Below are positions 16,326-24,837 of a DNA stretch of 64,000 nt, in pieces. Source of the stretch: 66-474 sp050737995 (GTDB lineage: Bacteria; Pseudomonadota; Gammaproteobacteria; Xanthomonadales; Rhodanobacteraceae). The notes beneath the pieces are model-generated. The model saw only the letters and a program-made list of their open reading frames with translations. It was not told the DNA's origin and ran no database searches. The translations under genes and the position numbers were made by a program. The number at the start of each line of letters is the position of its first letter. The stretch's first letter is position 1. The stretch spans positions 1-64,000 of the forward strand of contig JBOHYR010000077.1 in NCBI GenBank assembly GCA_050737995.1. The letters run 5' to 3'.

Positions 16326-16817
16326 TCAGGGGTGCCTGCCGCTGGAGGCCGGCGGAAATCCCTGCAATGGCACCAATGTCATCAACTTGCCGATGTCGAT
16401 GTACTGGATAAGCGCAGCAGTGCCCTGCATGACCTGTGGCCCGGAAGCCACGCCGGCGATCGCCCAGCGCGCCCACGCTTCGAACGCGGTCTGCACCGCC
16501 GTCGGGCCTTCGAACATCAGCGCCCGCTGCACGGGCTGACTGCAAGCTCGCGAGAGCAAATCGGTGACGAGTGCGCCCGCGCGCCGATTGATCGACGCAC
16601 GTTGCGCGGAGGTGATGGATGCCAGCGGCGCGACGTCCGGGTCCAGTGCCATGGTGGCGAACGCCCAGCGCACCGCGGTCTGCCGGTCGGCAGGCGTGGT
16701 GGAGTGGATCAGGCACTGGCCGAGCGCGTTGGCGTAGGATCCCGCATGCGCGGGCAACGCGAAGAAAGTGCTGTAGACGATGCAAAAAGCACCGAAGAGA
16801 AATCCATAATGACGCAT
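16326..16817 (-). CDS. Small secreted hypothetical protein
   Basis: 163 residues. Residues 1-25 (MRHYGFLFGAFCIVYSTFF then ALPAHA) are a good Sec signal peptide with cleavage after AHA. The mature part is about 138 residues, mostly helical, with two Cys (LGQC and SRAC) that could pair in the periplasm. No family recognised. It is the last gene of the minus-strand set, 189 bases downstream of the aminotransferase, and ends 33 bases from the ketosynthase stop. Confidence 0.7.
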   Translation of the reverse strand: MRHYGFLFGAFCIVYSTFFALPAHAGSYANALGQCLIHSTTPADRQTAVRWAFATMALDPDVAPLASITSAQRASINRRAGALVTDLLSRACSQPVQRALMFEGPTAVQTAFEAWARWAIAGVASGPQVMQGTAALIQYIDIGKLMTLVPLQGFPPASSGRHP

Positions 16818-17006
16818 GACGAAAACCGTTGCGACGGACCTTTGTGAGACCGGCTGCCCGGCTGGGGGTTCCGCTGCGTGCGATTAGCGATCCAGAGTAT
16901 TCACGCGAACCAGGCGAGCGCGCTCCGGGAATCCACATGGATTGATCCAGCATTCGCTTCGCTCCTCCCGCTCCAGGACTCGCTGATCGATCGCGTCGAG
17001 TGGCGA

Positions 17007-18401
17007 TCAGACGATACGCGCGAGGGCCGCGGCCACCTCCCGTGCCGCCTCGAGCGTCGCCGTCACGTCGGCGTGCGTGTGCGCGGTCGAGACGAACAGG
17101 TTTTCGTAAGCGCCCGGATGGAACAACACGCCGTGCGACAGCATGCCTTCCCACCATTCCCGGAACATCTTCTGGTCGGCATGGCGCTCGGCATCGCGGT
17201 AATTGTGGATTTCCTCACGGGCAAACCACACCTGCATCAGCGGCCCAAGACCCACGACGTAAGCGGGCAACCCAGCGTCGCGCAACACTTGGCCCAGTCC
17301 GAGCCGCAGTTCGTCGGCGACGGCATCGAGTTTTGCGAACAGGCCGGGGGTCGCCAGTTCATCCAGCGCCGCGTTGGCCGCAGCCACGGCGATGCCGTTC
17401 GCGGTGTAGGTCCCTGCCATGGAAACCGTGCCGTCGGCTACCAGCGCCATGATGTCGGCACGGCCACCGCACGCTGCCACCGGAAAGCCTCCGCCCAGAC
17501 CCTTGGCGAATACCGACAAATCCGGACGAATACCCAGGCGCGCCTGCGCGCCACCCAGACCAAGCCGAAAGCCGGTGATGACTTCATCGAAAATAAGGAC
17601 AATGCCGCGACGCTGTGTCAATTCGCGCATCGCCTCCAGATAGCCGGGCTGGGGCAGGATGCAACCCGTGTTGCACATCACCGGCTCGGACAGTACCGCG
17701 GCGATCGCATCGCCTTCGCGCTCAATCGCATCGGCCAGCGCATCCGCATCGTTCCACGGTAGGATGATCAGGTTCTCTTCCACGCCCCGCGGCAGGCCGG
17801 GGCCTTGCGGCACCGGCACCGGATGATCGTCGGGACCGGCCTTGGCGATGTCCGGGTGCTTGCTCCAGTACACGCCATCCGAGAAACCGTGGTACATGCC
17901 CTCGAATCGAATGACTTTGGACCGCCCCGTGAACGCCCGCGCCAGGCGCGTGGCGTAGAGGACCGCCTCGGTACCGGTGTTGCACAGTCGCACCTGGTCC
18001 ACGCCGGGTACGGCTGCAATGATTTTTTCGGCGAGGCGCGCTTCATCCACCGTTGGCAACGCGAAGATGGTGCCGCGCTGCTGGATGAAATCCACCACGG
18101 CCTGGGTCACACGCGCCGGTCTGTGGCCAAGGATCATGGGGCCAAGGCCAAGTAGATAATCGATGTATTCGTTGCCATCCACGTCGCGCAGCCGCGAGCC
18201 CTGTCCGCTTTCCACAAACAGCGGATAAGGCGCCCATCCCGACCATGTCGCACGCGCCGTGCTGTTGACGCCCCCGGGAATGGGTCCGCATGCGGCCTCG
18301 AACAGCTTCGCACTGCCCGCAGTATCGAGCCCGGGAACGAGTCGCGCGTCGCGCGCATGGCTGGAAGAAGCCTGCGTGACTTCGACTTTCAGGCTATTCA
18401 T
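17007..18401 (-). CDS. PLP-dependent class-III aminotransferase (HemL-like)
   Basis: 464 residues from an ATG at 18401 with GAAGGG in ribosome-binding position. Fold-type I features are GGVNSTARA near the N-terminus, NTGTEAVLYATRLARAFTGR (phosphate region), YHGFSDG, FDEVITGFR (Asp272) and the PLP lysine Lys300 in VFAKGLGGGFP. It most resembles glutamate-1-semialdehyde aminomutase and its relatives, but the substrate loop differs, so it is probably an aminotransferase or mutase acting on another substrate. The HAD phosphatase gene ends 18 bases before it, so the two are likely a functional pair. Confidence 0.88.
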   Translation of the reverse strand: MNSLKVEVTQASSSHARDARLVPGLDTAGSAKLFEAACGPIPGGVNSTARATWSGWAPYPLFVESGQGSRLRDVDGNEYIDYLLGLGPMILGHRPARVTQAVVDFIQQRGTIFALPTVDEARLAEKIIAAVPGVDQVRLCNTGTEAVLYATRLARAFTGRSKVIRFEGMYHGFSDGVYWSKHPDIAKAGPDDHPVPVPQGPGLPRGVEENLIILPWNDADALADAIEREGDAIAAVLSEPVMCNTGCILPQPGYLEAMRELTQRRGIVLIFDEVITGFRLGLGGAQARLGIRPDLSVFAKGLGGGFPVAACGGRADIMALVADGTVSMAGTYTANGIAVAAANAALDELATPGLFAKLDAVADELRLGLGQVLRDAGLPAYVVGLGPLMQVWFAREEIHNYRDAERHADQKMFREWWEGMLSHGVLFHPGAYENLFVSTAHTHADVTATLEAAREVAAALARIV

Positions 18402-18419
18402 GGGCATGCCCTTCAAATA

Positions 18420-19121
18420 TCAGCGCGCGGCGGCTTCCGGTACCAGCACGCGGCGTGGCGTGTGCAGTTTGCCGGCGATGAGCGCGGGCAGCAATCCGAT
18501 CGCATCGGCGAAACCGACGATGGAGGCATGCGGGATGCCCGCATGCCGGCAATGCTCGATCAGACGGTGTTTGGCGAAAACGTAATCGGCCTCGCCGGCG
18601 GCACAGAAGTCCGAAGCACCATCGCCGATCAGCAATACGCGGTGATGCCGGTTGTGTTCGCGCACCGCGCTCGTGCATTTGCAATGGCCGCTTCCGATGC
18701 GGCAGTTGGGGTCGGAAAACGGCGTTTCCAGCCGCCATTTGCGCGGACCGTCCTGCACAAGGTGGTTGGCAAGCAGCGGCAGGCCGTCGAGTTGATAGCG
18801 CGACAGGATCGCGCGGATCGCATAGTCGATGCCATCGCTGACCACCCGCAACGTGGAGCCGGCGGCGAGCGCGGCTTCCACGAAAGCGGGAAATGCGGGA
18901 TCGATACGCATCGTATGGAGATGTTCGTCTATTTCCTCACGCGAGGCATCGAGCAGGGCTACCTGGCCCGCCATGCACTCGGCCGAGCCAATGCGACCGG
19001 CACGCCAGTCGCGCTCGAGCACCTGCCAATCGGGAGGTGCGAAACGATCGAGTAACGAGTCGGTGACATCCTCGATGGCGATGGTGCCATCGAAGTCACA
19101 CAGGATGTTCCATCGGGTCAC
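18420..19121 (-). CDS. HAD-IB family phosphatase, MtnX-like
   Basis: 233 residues starting with GTG at 19121. Motif I CDFDGTIA carries the nucleophilic Asp and the acid/base Asp, motif II is VVSDG, and motif IV is LIGDGASDF, a full HAD set. Similarity is to MtnX (2-hydroxy-3-keto-5-methylthiopentenyl-1-phosphate phosphatase) and phosphoserine phosphatase-like proteins. No methionine-salvage genes are nearby; the aminotransferase follows directly, so a phosphorylated amino-acid-like intermediate is a reasonable guess. Motif II is followed by several Cys residues (CRIG..CKC), which is unusual. Confidence 0.85.
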   Translation of the reverse strand: MTRWNILCDFDGTIAIEDVTDSLLDRFAPPDWQVLERDWRAGRIGSAECMAGQVALLDASREEIDEHLHTMRIDPAFPAFVEAALAAGSTLRVVSDGIDYAIRAILSRYQLDGLPLLANHLVQDGPRKWRLETPFSDPNCRIGSGHCKCTSAVREHNRHHRVLLIGDGASDFCAAGEADYVFAKHRLIEHCRHAGIPHASIVGFADAIGLLPALIAGKLHTPRRVLVPEAAAR

Positions 19122-19229
19122 GGAAAACCTTTGAAATGTTGGCGGAGGGACCGCAACGCGGCCCTTATGTTAGCACCCGCGAGCTTTCCGAATGCTTTCC
19201 CCTGGGCTGCCTCCACATGAACGGGGTGC

Positions 19230-20150
19230 TTACTTGTCCCTCGGAAATCTCACCAATACCCGCTGCCCGATCCTCAGCGGCGGCGGCGCCTTGTCGTCCG
19301 ATGACGGCGTCAGAGCCAACGTGCAATCAACGTCGTTGGCCACCGCGCGCGCGAGCGGATCCTGGCTCAAGTTCGCCGATTGAAGGACCTGCCCCACCCA
19401 CAATACCGTGGCCCGATACACCGGGCCGGAGCCGGAATCGCGCACCACTTCCGCCCGCATGCCGGGATGGATCGCGCCGGCCACGTCCGCGTCCACCTGC
19501 GCGCGCACGATATGCGGACGATCCGGCAGCAATTCGAACAGCGGCAGGCCCGAGGACGCTGCCACCGCCTGTCCGACGGCTACATGCCGCCCGACGATGG
19601 TGCCCGTGACCGGCGCGCGCAACGTAGCCGCATCGAGGTTCAGGCGCGCGGCGGCGACTTGCTGTTCGGCTGCATCGAGCGTGGCCTTCGCGGCGGCCTG
19701 TTTCGCCACCAGTGATGCCACCGCATCGCGCGCCTGATCGGCGGACTCGCCAGTCGCAGCCCCGGCCTTGGCCGCCTCGGCGATCCGCGGAGCGCGCTGG
19801 CGAGCCTGTTTCAACGCAACCTGCAATTCGGCGAGCTGCGCCCTGGCTTGATCCACCCCCGCCTTGGCTGTCGCGACCGCGATCCCTGCGGCCCGAGGAT
19901 CGAGTGTGGCCAATACCTGCCCGGCCTTTACCTTGTCACCCTGGGTCACAGCGACCGATTCGACCACACCGTCGACGCGTGCGGCGACCTGCACCATGCC
20001 GCCTTTGACGTCCACCTTGCCACGAGCAACCGCAAGCCACTGCGATTGCGTGGCGGCGGACGTGCCGGCTTGCCCGTCATCGGACGAACAGGCGCCCAAT
20101 GCGAGCACCAGCGCGGCAAGCGCAACGCCCGTGCGACAAACCGATTTCAC
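19230..20150 (-). CDS. HlyD/MacA-type periplasmic adaptor lipoprotein
   Basis: 306 residues from a GTG at 20150 with GGAGAAC upstream. An N-terminal lipoprotein signal ends in the lipobox LGAC (about 16-19). Then come a lipoyl half-motif (VQVAARVDGVVESVAVTQGD), a long coiled-coil region (about 90-170) and the second half-motif LRAPVTGTIVGRHVAVG. It bridges the inner-membrane ABC transporter encoded upstream to the outer-membrane channel. Its start overlaps the ATPase stop. Confidence 0.88.
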   Translation of the reverse strand: MKSVCRTGVALAALVLALGACSSDDGQAGTSAATQSQWLAVARGKVDVKGGMVQVAARVDGVVESVAVTQGDKVKAGQVLATLDPRAAGIAVATAKAGVDQARAQLAELQVALKQARQRAPRIAEAAKAGAATGESADQARDAVASLVAKQAAAKATLDAAEQQVAAARLNLDAATLRAPVTGTIVGRHVAVGQAVAASSGLPLFELLPDRPHIVRAQVDADVAGAIHPGMRAEVVRDSGSGPVYRATVLWVGQVLQSANLSQDPLARAVANDVDCTLALTPSSDDKAPPPLRIGQRVLVRFPRDK

Positions 20151-20869
20151 TATGCGTTCTCCTCTCCGATGGCCGGATCGTCGCGCGATATTCGACGGTC
20201 GTCCAGTATGGCGCCGTCCTCCATTTGCAGCACGCGATCGGCATGGGTAACCAGACGCGAATCGTGACTGACGCACAGCACCGAGGTGCCGTGTTCGTGG
20301 GCGATTCGGCGCAGGGTATCGATCAGGATCTGGCCGTTGGCAGCGTCCAGCGCGCTGGTAGGTTCGTCCGCGAACAGCAACTGTGGTTGCTTGACCAGTG
20401 CACGCGCTATCGCGACCCGCTGCTTTTCCCCGCCAGAGAGTTCAGCCGGCAACAGATGCATGCGATCCCCCAAGCCCACTTCGTCCAGCGCATCGTGGCC
20501 GCGTTTCCTGGCCGTGGCATCATCCACACCCATGTATCCCAGCGGCAACATCACCTGCTCCAGCGCGGTCAGCGCCGGGAACAGGTTGAAACCCTGGAAC
20601 ACGAAACCGGTATGAAGCAGGCGGAAATTGTCCAGGGCACGACGATCGCCGCGCCACAGATCCTCGCCCAGAGCGACAACGCTGCCCGCGTCCGGGCGCT
20701 GCAGGCCGGACAGGATCGACAGCAGCGTGCTCTTGCCGCAACCCGACGGTCCCGCGATCAGGGTCAAGCGGGCCGCATCTACCTCGAGCGACAGGCCGCG
20801 CAGGATTTCGGTACGCAGCTTGCCGCTGGTGTAGCCCATGCACAATCCGGTGGCCACGAGTGCACTCAT
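20150..20869 (-). CDS. ABC transporter ATP-binding protein (MacB/LolD type)
   Basis: 239 residues. Walker A is GPSGCGKST, the Q-loop lies in FVFQGFNLFPALTALEQVMLP, the signature is LSGGEKQRVAIARAL, Walker B is LLFADEPTSALD, and the H-loop is CVSHD. The FVFQxFNLFP and EPTSALD sequences place it with the LolD/MacB/FtsE group, whose permeases are of the FtsX type, as here. Its ATG overlaps the permease stop by ATGA. Confidence 0.93.
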   Translation of the reverse strand: MSALVATGLCMGYTSGKLRTEILRGLSLEVDAARLTLIAGPSGCGKSTLLSILSGLQRPDAGSVVALGEDLWRGDRRALDNFRLLHTGFVFQGFNLFPALTALEQVMLPLGYMGVDDATARKRGHDALDEVGLGDRMHLLPAELSGGEKQRVAIARALVKQPQLLFADEPTSALDAANGQILIDTLRRIAHEHGTSVLCVSHDSRLVTHADRVLQMEDGAILDDRRISRDDPAIGEENA

Positions 20870-21990
20870 CGCAGCAACAAAGCCGGATCGGCATGACGCA
20901 GCGCGCGTACCGCGGCCATCCCGGAGACCAGCGCGATGCCCATCACCAGTGCCGCGCAAATCAGCCACGCCGACAGGTTGAGCTGCACGGGAACATCCTG
21001 CGTCTTTGCCAACCCGATCAGCCCGAGGCTGAGCAGGACGCCAGCAATCAATCCGCACACGCCGATCCACGCCGCCTGCTCCAGCACAACCCGGCGCAAC
21101 GAACCCAGGCTGACACCCAGCGCGTGCAGGGTCGCGTATTCGCGTACCGAGCCCGCGATCGCGCCCATCAAGGTCTGGCTGGTGATGATAGCGCCGACCA
21201 CGAACACCACCGCGGCAAGGAACACCACGCCTAGCCCCGCGCCGGTCTGGAACATCCAATAGAACACCGCGCGCCGCGCAAAGCTCGATGCCGTCCAGAC
21301 GGCGTAGCCCCTGGCGTGGGCGTTGATGCGCCGGGTGACCGCCGTTGCGTCCGCACCCGGTTTCAACTTGGCGACGTAGTAAGCCACTTCGCTGCCGCCA
21401 GTGTCGTCGTCGAGTGCACGCGCGGTGTCCAGCGAGGCGACCACGTTCACGCCACCCAGTGCGCGAATGCCATTGGCCACACCGACGATCCGCACCAGTT
21501 GTCCGTTGATCAGCGCCTGTCCGCCGATCGGCACGCCGAGTTTGGGCAGATCCGCTCGGTCGACAATCACCGCGAAGGGTTCCTTCAGCGACGCACGTTG
21601 AGCAGACGTCAGCACGTCCGAAAAAATCATTCCGTCGGGTCGGGTGCTGATCCCCGACACGAACACCGATACCCCGCCGGTACCGGCGGGCCCCCGCCAA
21701 TCACCATCCACCCACGCGAACGGTTCGACTCGCGCCACGCCCGGATCCATAAGCATCGCGGTCCGCGCGTGTGGCGCGATCGGGCGTCCGAGTTCGATGC
21801 TCTGGGTCCCCGGATAACCTGCCCACAGGTCGGCATCCGATGCGGTGATGTAGACAGCGGTGGAACCGAAGATCCCGAACACCAGCGCAGCCTGCATCAA
21901 CAGCAACAGGCCCGAGAACGCCACCGCCAGCATCGCCGGCAGGAAACGCCGCCATTCGTGGATCAGGGTCTTGCGCGCGAGCGGAATCAT
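20866..21990 (-). CDS. FtsX/MacB-type ABC transporter permease
   Basis: 374 residues with one helix near the N-terminus (about 14-40), a large periplasmic domain (about 45-235) and three C-terminal helices (about 250-275, 300-325, 340-365), the DevC/MacB arrangement. The start has TGGAGA just upstream. It overlaps the outer-membrane channel gene stop (21987) and the ATPase start (20869) by ATGA, so channel, permease, ATPase and adaptor form one translationally coupled tripartite exporter. Confidence 0.9.
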   Translation of the reverse strand: MIPLARKTLIHEWRRFLPAMLAVAFSGLLLLMQAALVFGIFGSTAVYITASDADLWAGYPGTQSIELGRPIAPHARTAMLMDPGVARVEPFAWVDGDWRGPAGTGGVSVFVSGISTRPDGMIFSDVLTSAQRASLKEPFAVIVDRADLPKLGVPIGGQALINGQLVRIVGVANGIRALGGVNVVASLDTARALDDDTGGSEVAYYVAKLKPGADATAVTRRINAHARGYAVWTASSFARRAVFYWMFQTGAGLGVVFLAAVVFVVGAIITSQTLMGAIAGSVREYATLHALGVSLGSLRRVVLEQAAWIGVCGLIAGVLLSLGLIGLAKTQDVPVQLNLSAWLICAALVMGIALVSGMAAVRALRHADPALLLR

Positions 21991-23465
21991 TCTCCACAAG
22001 CCCCGTGCGCGGCACTCCGGGTCGAATCGCCGCCTTGGTCCGAGGGAGCCGGACATCCCGCATCCGCTTGCGGCAATGGGGCGCCTCCCAATGCCTTGTA
22101 GAGCGCGACATACGCGAGGCCTTGCGCGAGCCGCGCATGTTCAAGATCGACTTCCGATTCGACCCACACCACCCGTGCGTCGGCCAGTTGCTGACTGTCA
22201 GCCTGCTCGAGATCTTGCAGCTTTTCGGTCGCGGCCACGACTCGCTGTGTCGACGCGGCGATGGCATCGGCGCTGTACACCCCCTGGTTGGATGCGTGCA
22301 GCGCCGCGAGATCCGTTTCCACTTCCGCCGCACCTTGCAACACCGCCTGCCGATACCCGGCCAGCGCGGCCTGTAACTGGTCGTCCCGCGCATTGCGCAC
22401 CGCGTGGAGTTCGCCCCAATTGAACAAAGGGATGCTGATGACAGGTCCGATTGCGAAAGTGTTGTTGAGATCGCCCAGATGCGTCTGGCCCTTTACCAAG
22501 GCCGCGAACGTCAGTGAGCTACCCAGTGCGAGCCGCGGGTAAAGGTCGGCCTTGGCGATGCCGAGTTCGCCTGCGGCCTTGAGCACTTGGCTTTCGGCGT
22601 AGCGAATTTCGGGGCGAGTCCGCAGCAGGTTTGCGGGTACCGAATTGACGTTTTCCGCGACCAGTTTGGGCAACGGCTTCGGCGCCAGCAGCCACGCGGG
22701 GTTGGGCTCGCTTTTCCCGAGCAGCAGCGCCAGCGCCTGCGCGTGCTGCACGATGGCAGCTTGAGAATCGGCCAGCTGCGCCGCGGGTTTCGCCGAGGCC
22801 GCAGCAGCCTGCGTTACCTCCAACGAGGTGGCCAGTTGCAGATCCTTCAATACCTCGAGCGAAGAAGCCTTGGTTTCAGCGGCTTGCTTGGCTACCGCCA
22901 GCAGAGTTGCGCTGCGCTGCGCTGCGCGCAATTGCAGGTATTCGCGCACGACTTCCGCGACCAGCGATACACGCGCCGATTGCAGATCGGCTTCGGCCGC
23001 ACCGGTATTCGCCGCTGCGAGGTGCCCGTTGGCGTCTGCACGTCCAAACAGGCCGAACTCCCAGGTCGCGTCGAAACCCGCCTGGAAGTAACTCGCGGTG
23101 TTTTCGGGGTTGGGTTGCTCGATGGTATTGAATCCGAGATGCGGCCGGAACGTCGCGGCGGATGCGTCTTCCAGCGCGCGCGCCGCACGCAGCTTCCACA
23201 CCGCCTGCTGGACGTCGAGATTGTCGTGCAGGGCCTGCTCGACCAGTCCGTTCAATTCAGGATCGTGAAATTGTTTCCACCAGCCGGTCAAATCCGGCTC
23301 GGGACCGAGTTTCGGGGAGGCCCAGCCATTCCGCCAGTGCGCGGGCAGGTCGCCACCCGGCAATTTCGGTACCTGAACGCTGACGCACGCGCCGAGCGTA
23401 GCGCACAACGCTGCCGCAAACAGGATGGACGCAGGGAATCGACGGGTTTGCGGAGACGCGGCCAT
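21987..23465 (-). CDS. Outer-membrane efflux lipoprotein (NodT/TolC family)
   Basis: 492 residues. Signal peptide with lipobox LGAC (about 24-27), then DPELNGLVEQALHDNLDVQ and a second repeat RPEIRYAESQVLKAAGELGIAKADLYPRL, the two OEP repeats that form the channel. The family forms trimeric outer-membrane ducts for ABC or RND exporters. First gene of the minus-strand exporter operon; divergent from the desaturase with 179 bases between. The C-terminus is extended and rich in charged residues. Confidence 0.92.
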   Translation of the reverse strand: MAASPQTRRFPASILFAAALCATLGACVSVQVPKLPGGDLPAHWRNGWASPKLGPEPDLTGWWKQFHDPELNGLVEQALHDNLDVQQAVWKLRAARALEDASAATFRPHLGFNTIEQPNPENTASYFQAGFDATWEFGLFGRADANGHLAAANTGAAEADLQSARVSLVAEVVREYLQLRAAQRSATLLAVAKQAAETKASSLEVLKDLQLATSLEVTQAAAASAKPAAQLADSQAAIVQHAQALALLLGKSEPNPAWLLAPKPLPKLVAENVNSVPANLLRTRPEIRYAESQVLKAAGELGIAKADLYPRLALGSSLTFAALVKGQTHLGDLNNTFAIGPVISIPLFNWGELHAVRNARDDQLQAALAGYRQAVLQGAAEVETDLAALHASNQGVYSADAIAASTQRVVAATEKLQDLEQADSQQLADARVVWVESEVDLEHARLAQGLAYVALYKALGGAPLPQADAGCPAPSDQGGDSTRSAAHGACGE

Positions 23466-23644
23466 GAGCCTCGGCAGTGTAACGGCTGAACGAACGGGAA
23501 AGCCGATCTCATGGTCGAAAGCCAATGGAAAGTCGGCGCAGTCAATCCGGCGGCGTCATCCTTCCGGGTTCTTTGTGCGCGCACTTCCGCACTGTCGTAA
23601 AATAACCCTCCAGGCCTGCCGCGACGCCGCGTCGCCTCCTTTCA

Positions 23645-24571
23645 ATGAACGCCACCACGGCCAAATCACGTCGTCATTTTTTCGCCTACACAGGGTGGGA
23701 CGCAATTCCCATCCTGATGGTGCTGGGCCATGCTGCATTCGTCGCGTGGCTGTTTTTCGGCTTCCACGCAACGCCATGGGCGGTGTGGGTTCCGTGCGCT
23801 CTTGTCTACTCGATCAGCATTTCGTGGTCGATCAATTCGACCAGTCACAACTTCATCCACAACCCATTCTTCAAGTGGGAGCCACTGAACCGGGTCTTCA
23901 GTTTTCTGTTTTCGTTGACCGACGGTTTCAGCCAGGAGTTCTACAAACACGTCCACCTGCGTCATCACGTCGGCAACATGGACCGCGTGGGCAAGGACGG
24001 CACCACCATCGACCCGCTCTCGATCTACCGCCACGGCAAGGACGGCAAGCCGGAAAGCGTGTGGACCTACACGTTCTATTCCTATTTCCGAGACGACATC
24101 GGCGAGTGCTACACACGCGTCAAGAAGAAGTGGCCGCACCTCGCGCGCTGGATCCGGATCGAGATCGCCACCGTCGTCGGCGTGTACCTCGCGTGCCTCG
24201 TCTACGACTGGCGCGCGTTCCTGTGCCTCGTTCCGTTCTACTACCTGGGCCACTCACTATCGTCGTTGAATGGCTATTACGAACACCTGAAGGGCGACCC
24301 TGATCGGCCGATCGCGTGGGGTGTCAGCACTTACAACAAGTTCTACAACTGGATCTGGCTCTACAACGGTTTCCACGCCGAGCACCATTACCGACCGAAG
24401 ACCCACTGGACCGGGATGGTGTCCCTGCGCGATTCGATCCGCGACGAACAGCGCGCCAGGGGCGTACACGTGATGCGCTGGTGCCATGCACTGGGGTTCA
24501 TGGATCGCTCGCCGCCGGCACATACACGACTGCCCGATGCCGCACCGGCCACGCAATCGCGCGCGGCGTAA
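23645..24571 (+). CDS. Membrane fatty-acid desaturase/hydroxylase
   Basis: 308 residues with the three histidine boxes of di-iron membrane desaturases: SHNFIHN, HVHLRHH and HAEHHY. Three or four hydrophobic helices flank the boxes. The family introduces double bonds or hydroxyls in acyl chains. Divergent from the exporter operon and next to genes for ACP and ketosynthase, so it may tailor the acyl part of their product, though a role in membrane lipid desaturation is equally possible. Confidence 0.88.
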   Translation: MNATTAKSRRHFFAYTGWDAIPILMVLGHAAFVAWLFFGFHATPWAVWVPCALVYSISISWSINSTSHNFIHNPFFKWEPLNRVFSFLFSLTDGFSQEFYKHVHLRHHVGNMDRVGKDGTTIDPLSIYRHGKDGKPESVWTYTFYSYFRDDIGECYTRVKKKWPHLARWIRIEIATVVGVYLACLVYDWRAFLCLVPFYYLGHSLSSLNGYYEHLKGDPDRPIAWGVSTYNKFYNWIWLYNGFHAEHHYRPKTHWTGMVSLRDSIRDEQRARGVHVMRWCHALGFMDRSPPAHTRLPDAAPATQSRAA

Positions 24572-24582
24572 AGCATCCCAAT

Positions 24583-24660
24583 GTCGTCATCCCGGCGCAG
24601 GCTGGGATCCAGTGAATATCGTCATTCCGGGGCCGCCGAAGGCGGAACACGGAATCCAGG
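24583..24660. repeat. Dispersed intergenic repeat, copy A
   Basis: Two small imperfect palindromes in a row, the second running from GTCATTCCGG to CGGAATCCAGG. Member of the family described in the findings; similar ends occur at 28395, 29194, 48610, 51773 and 61111. The rest of the 266-base gap between the desaturase and the convergent protease gene shows nothing else. Confidence 0.55.
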
Positions 24661-24837
24661 TTTTGATGCTTACTCTCACCAAGTTACGAGCGGACATCCC
24701 TGTCTCGATTCCACGCGCTTCGGAGCCACGCGAACGGAATCGCGAACAGGCTTGCCCCCCGCAAAAACCGCTGTGGAGGAGCGGACCTGCCGGCGACAAC
24801 CAGAGCCATTGCGCTCCGCAGGACGGTTAGAAAACTC

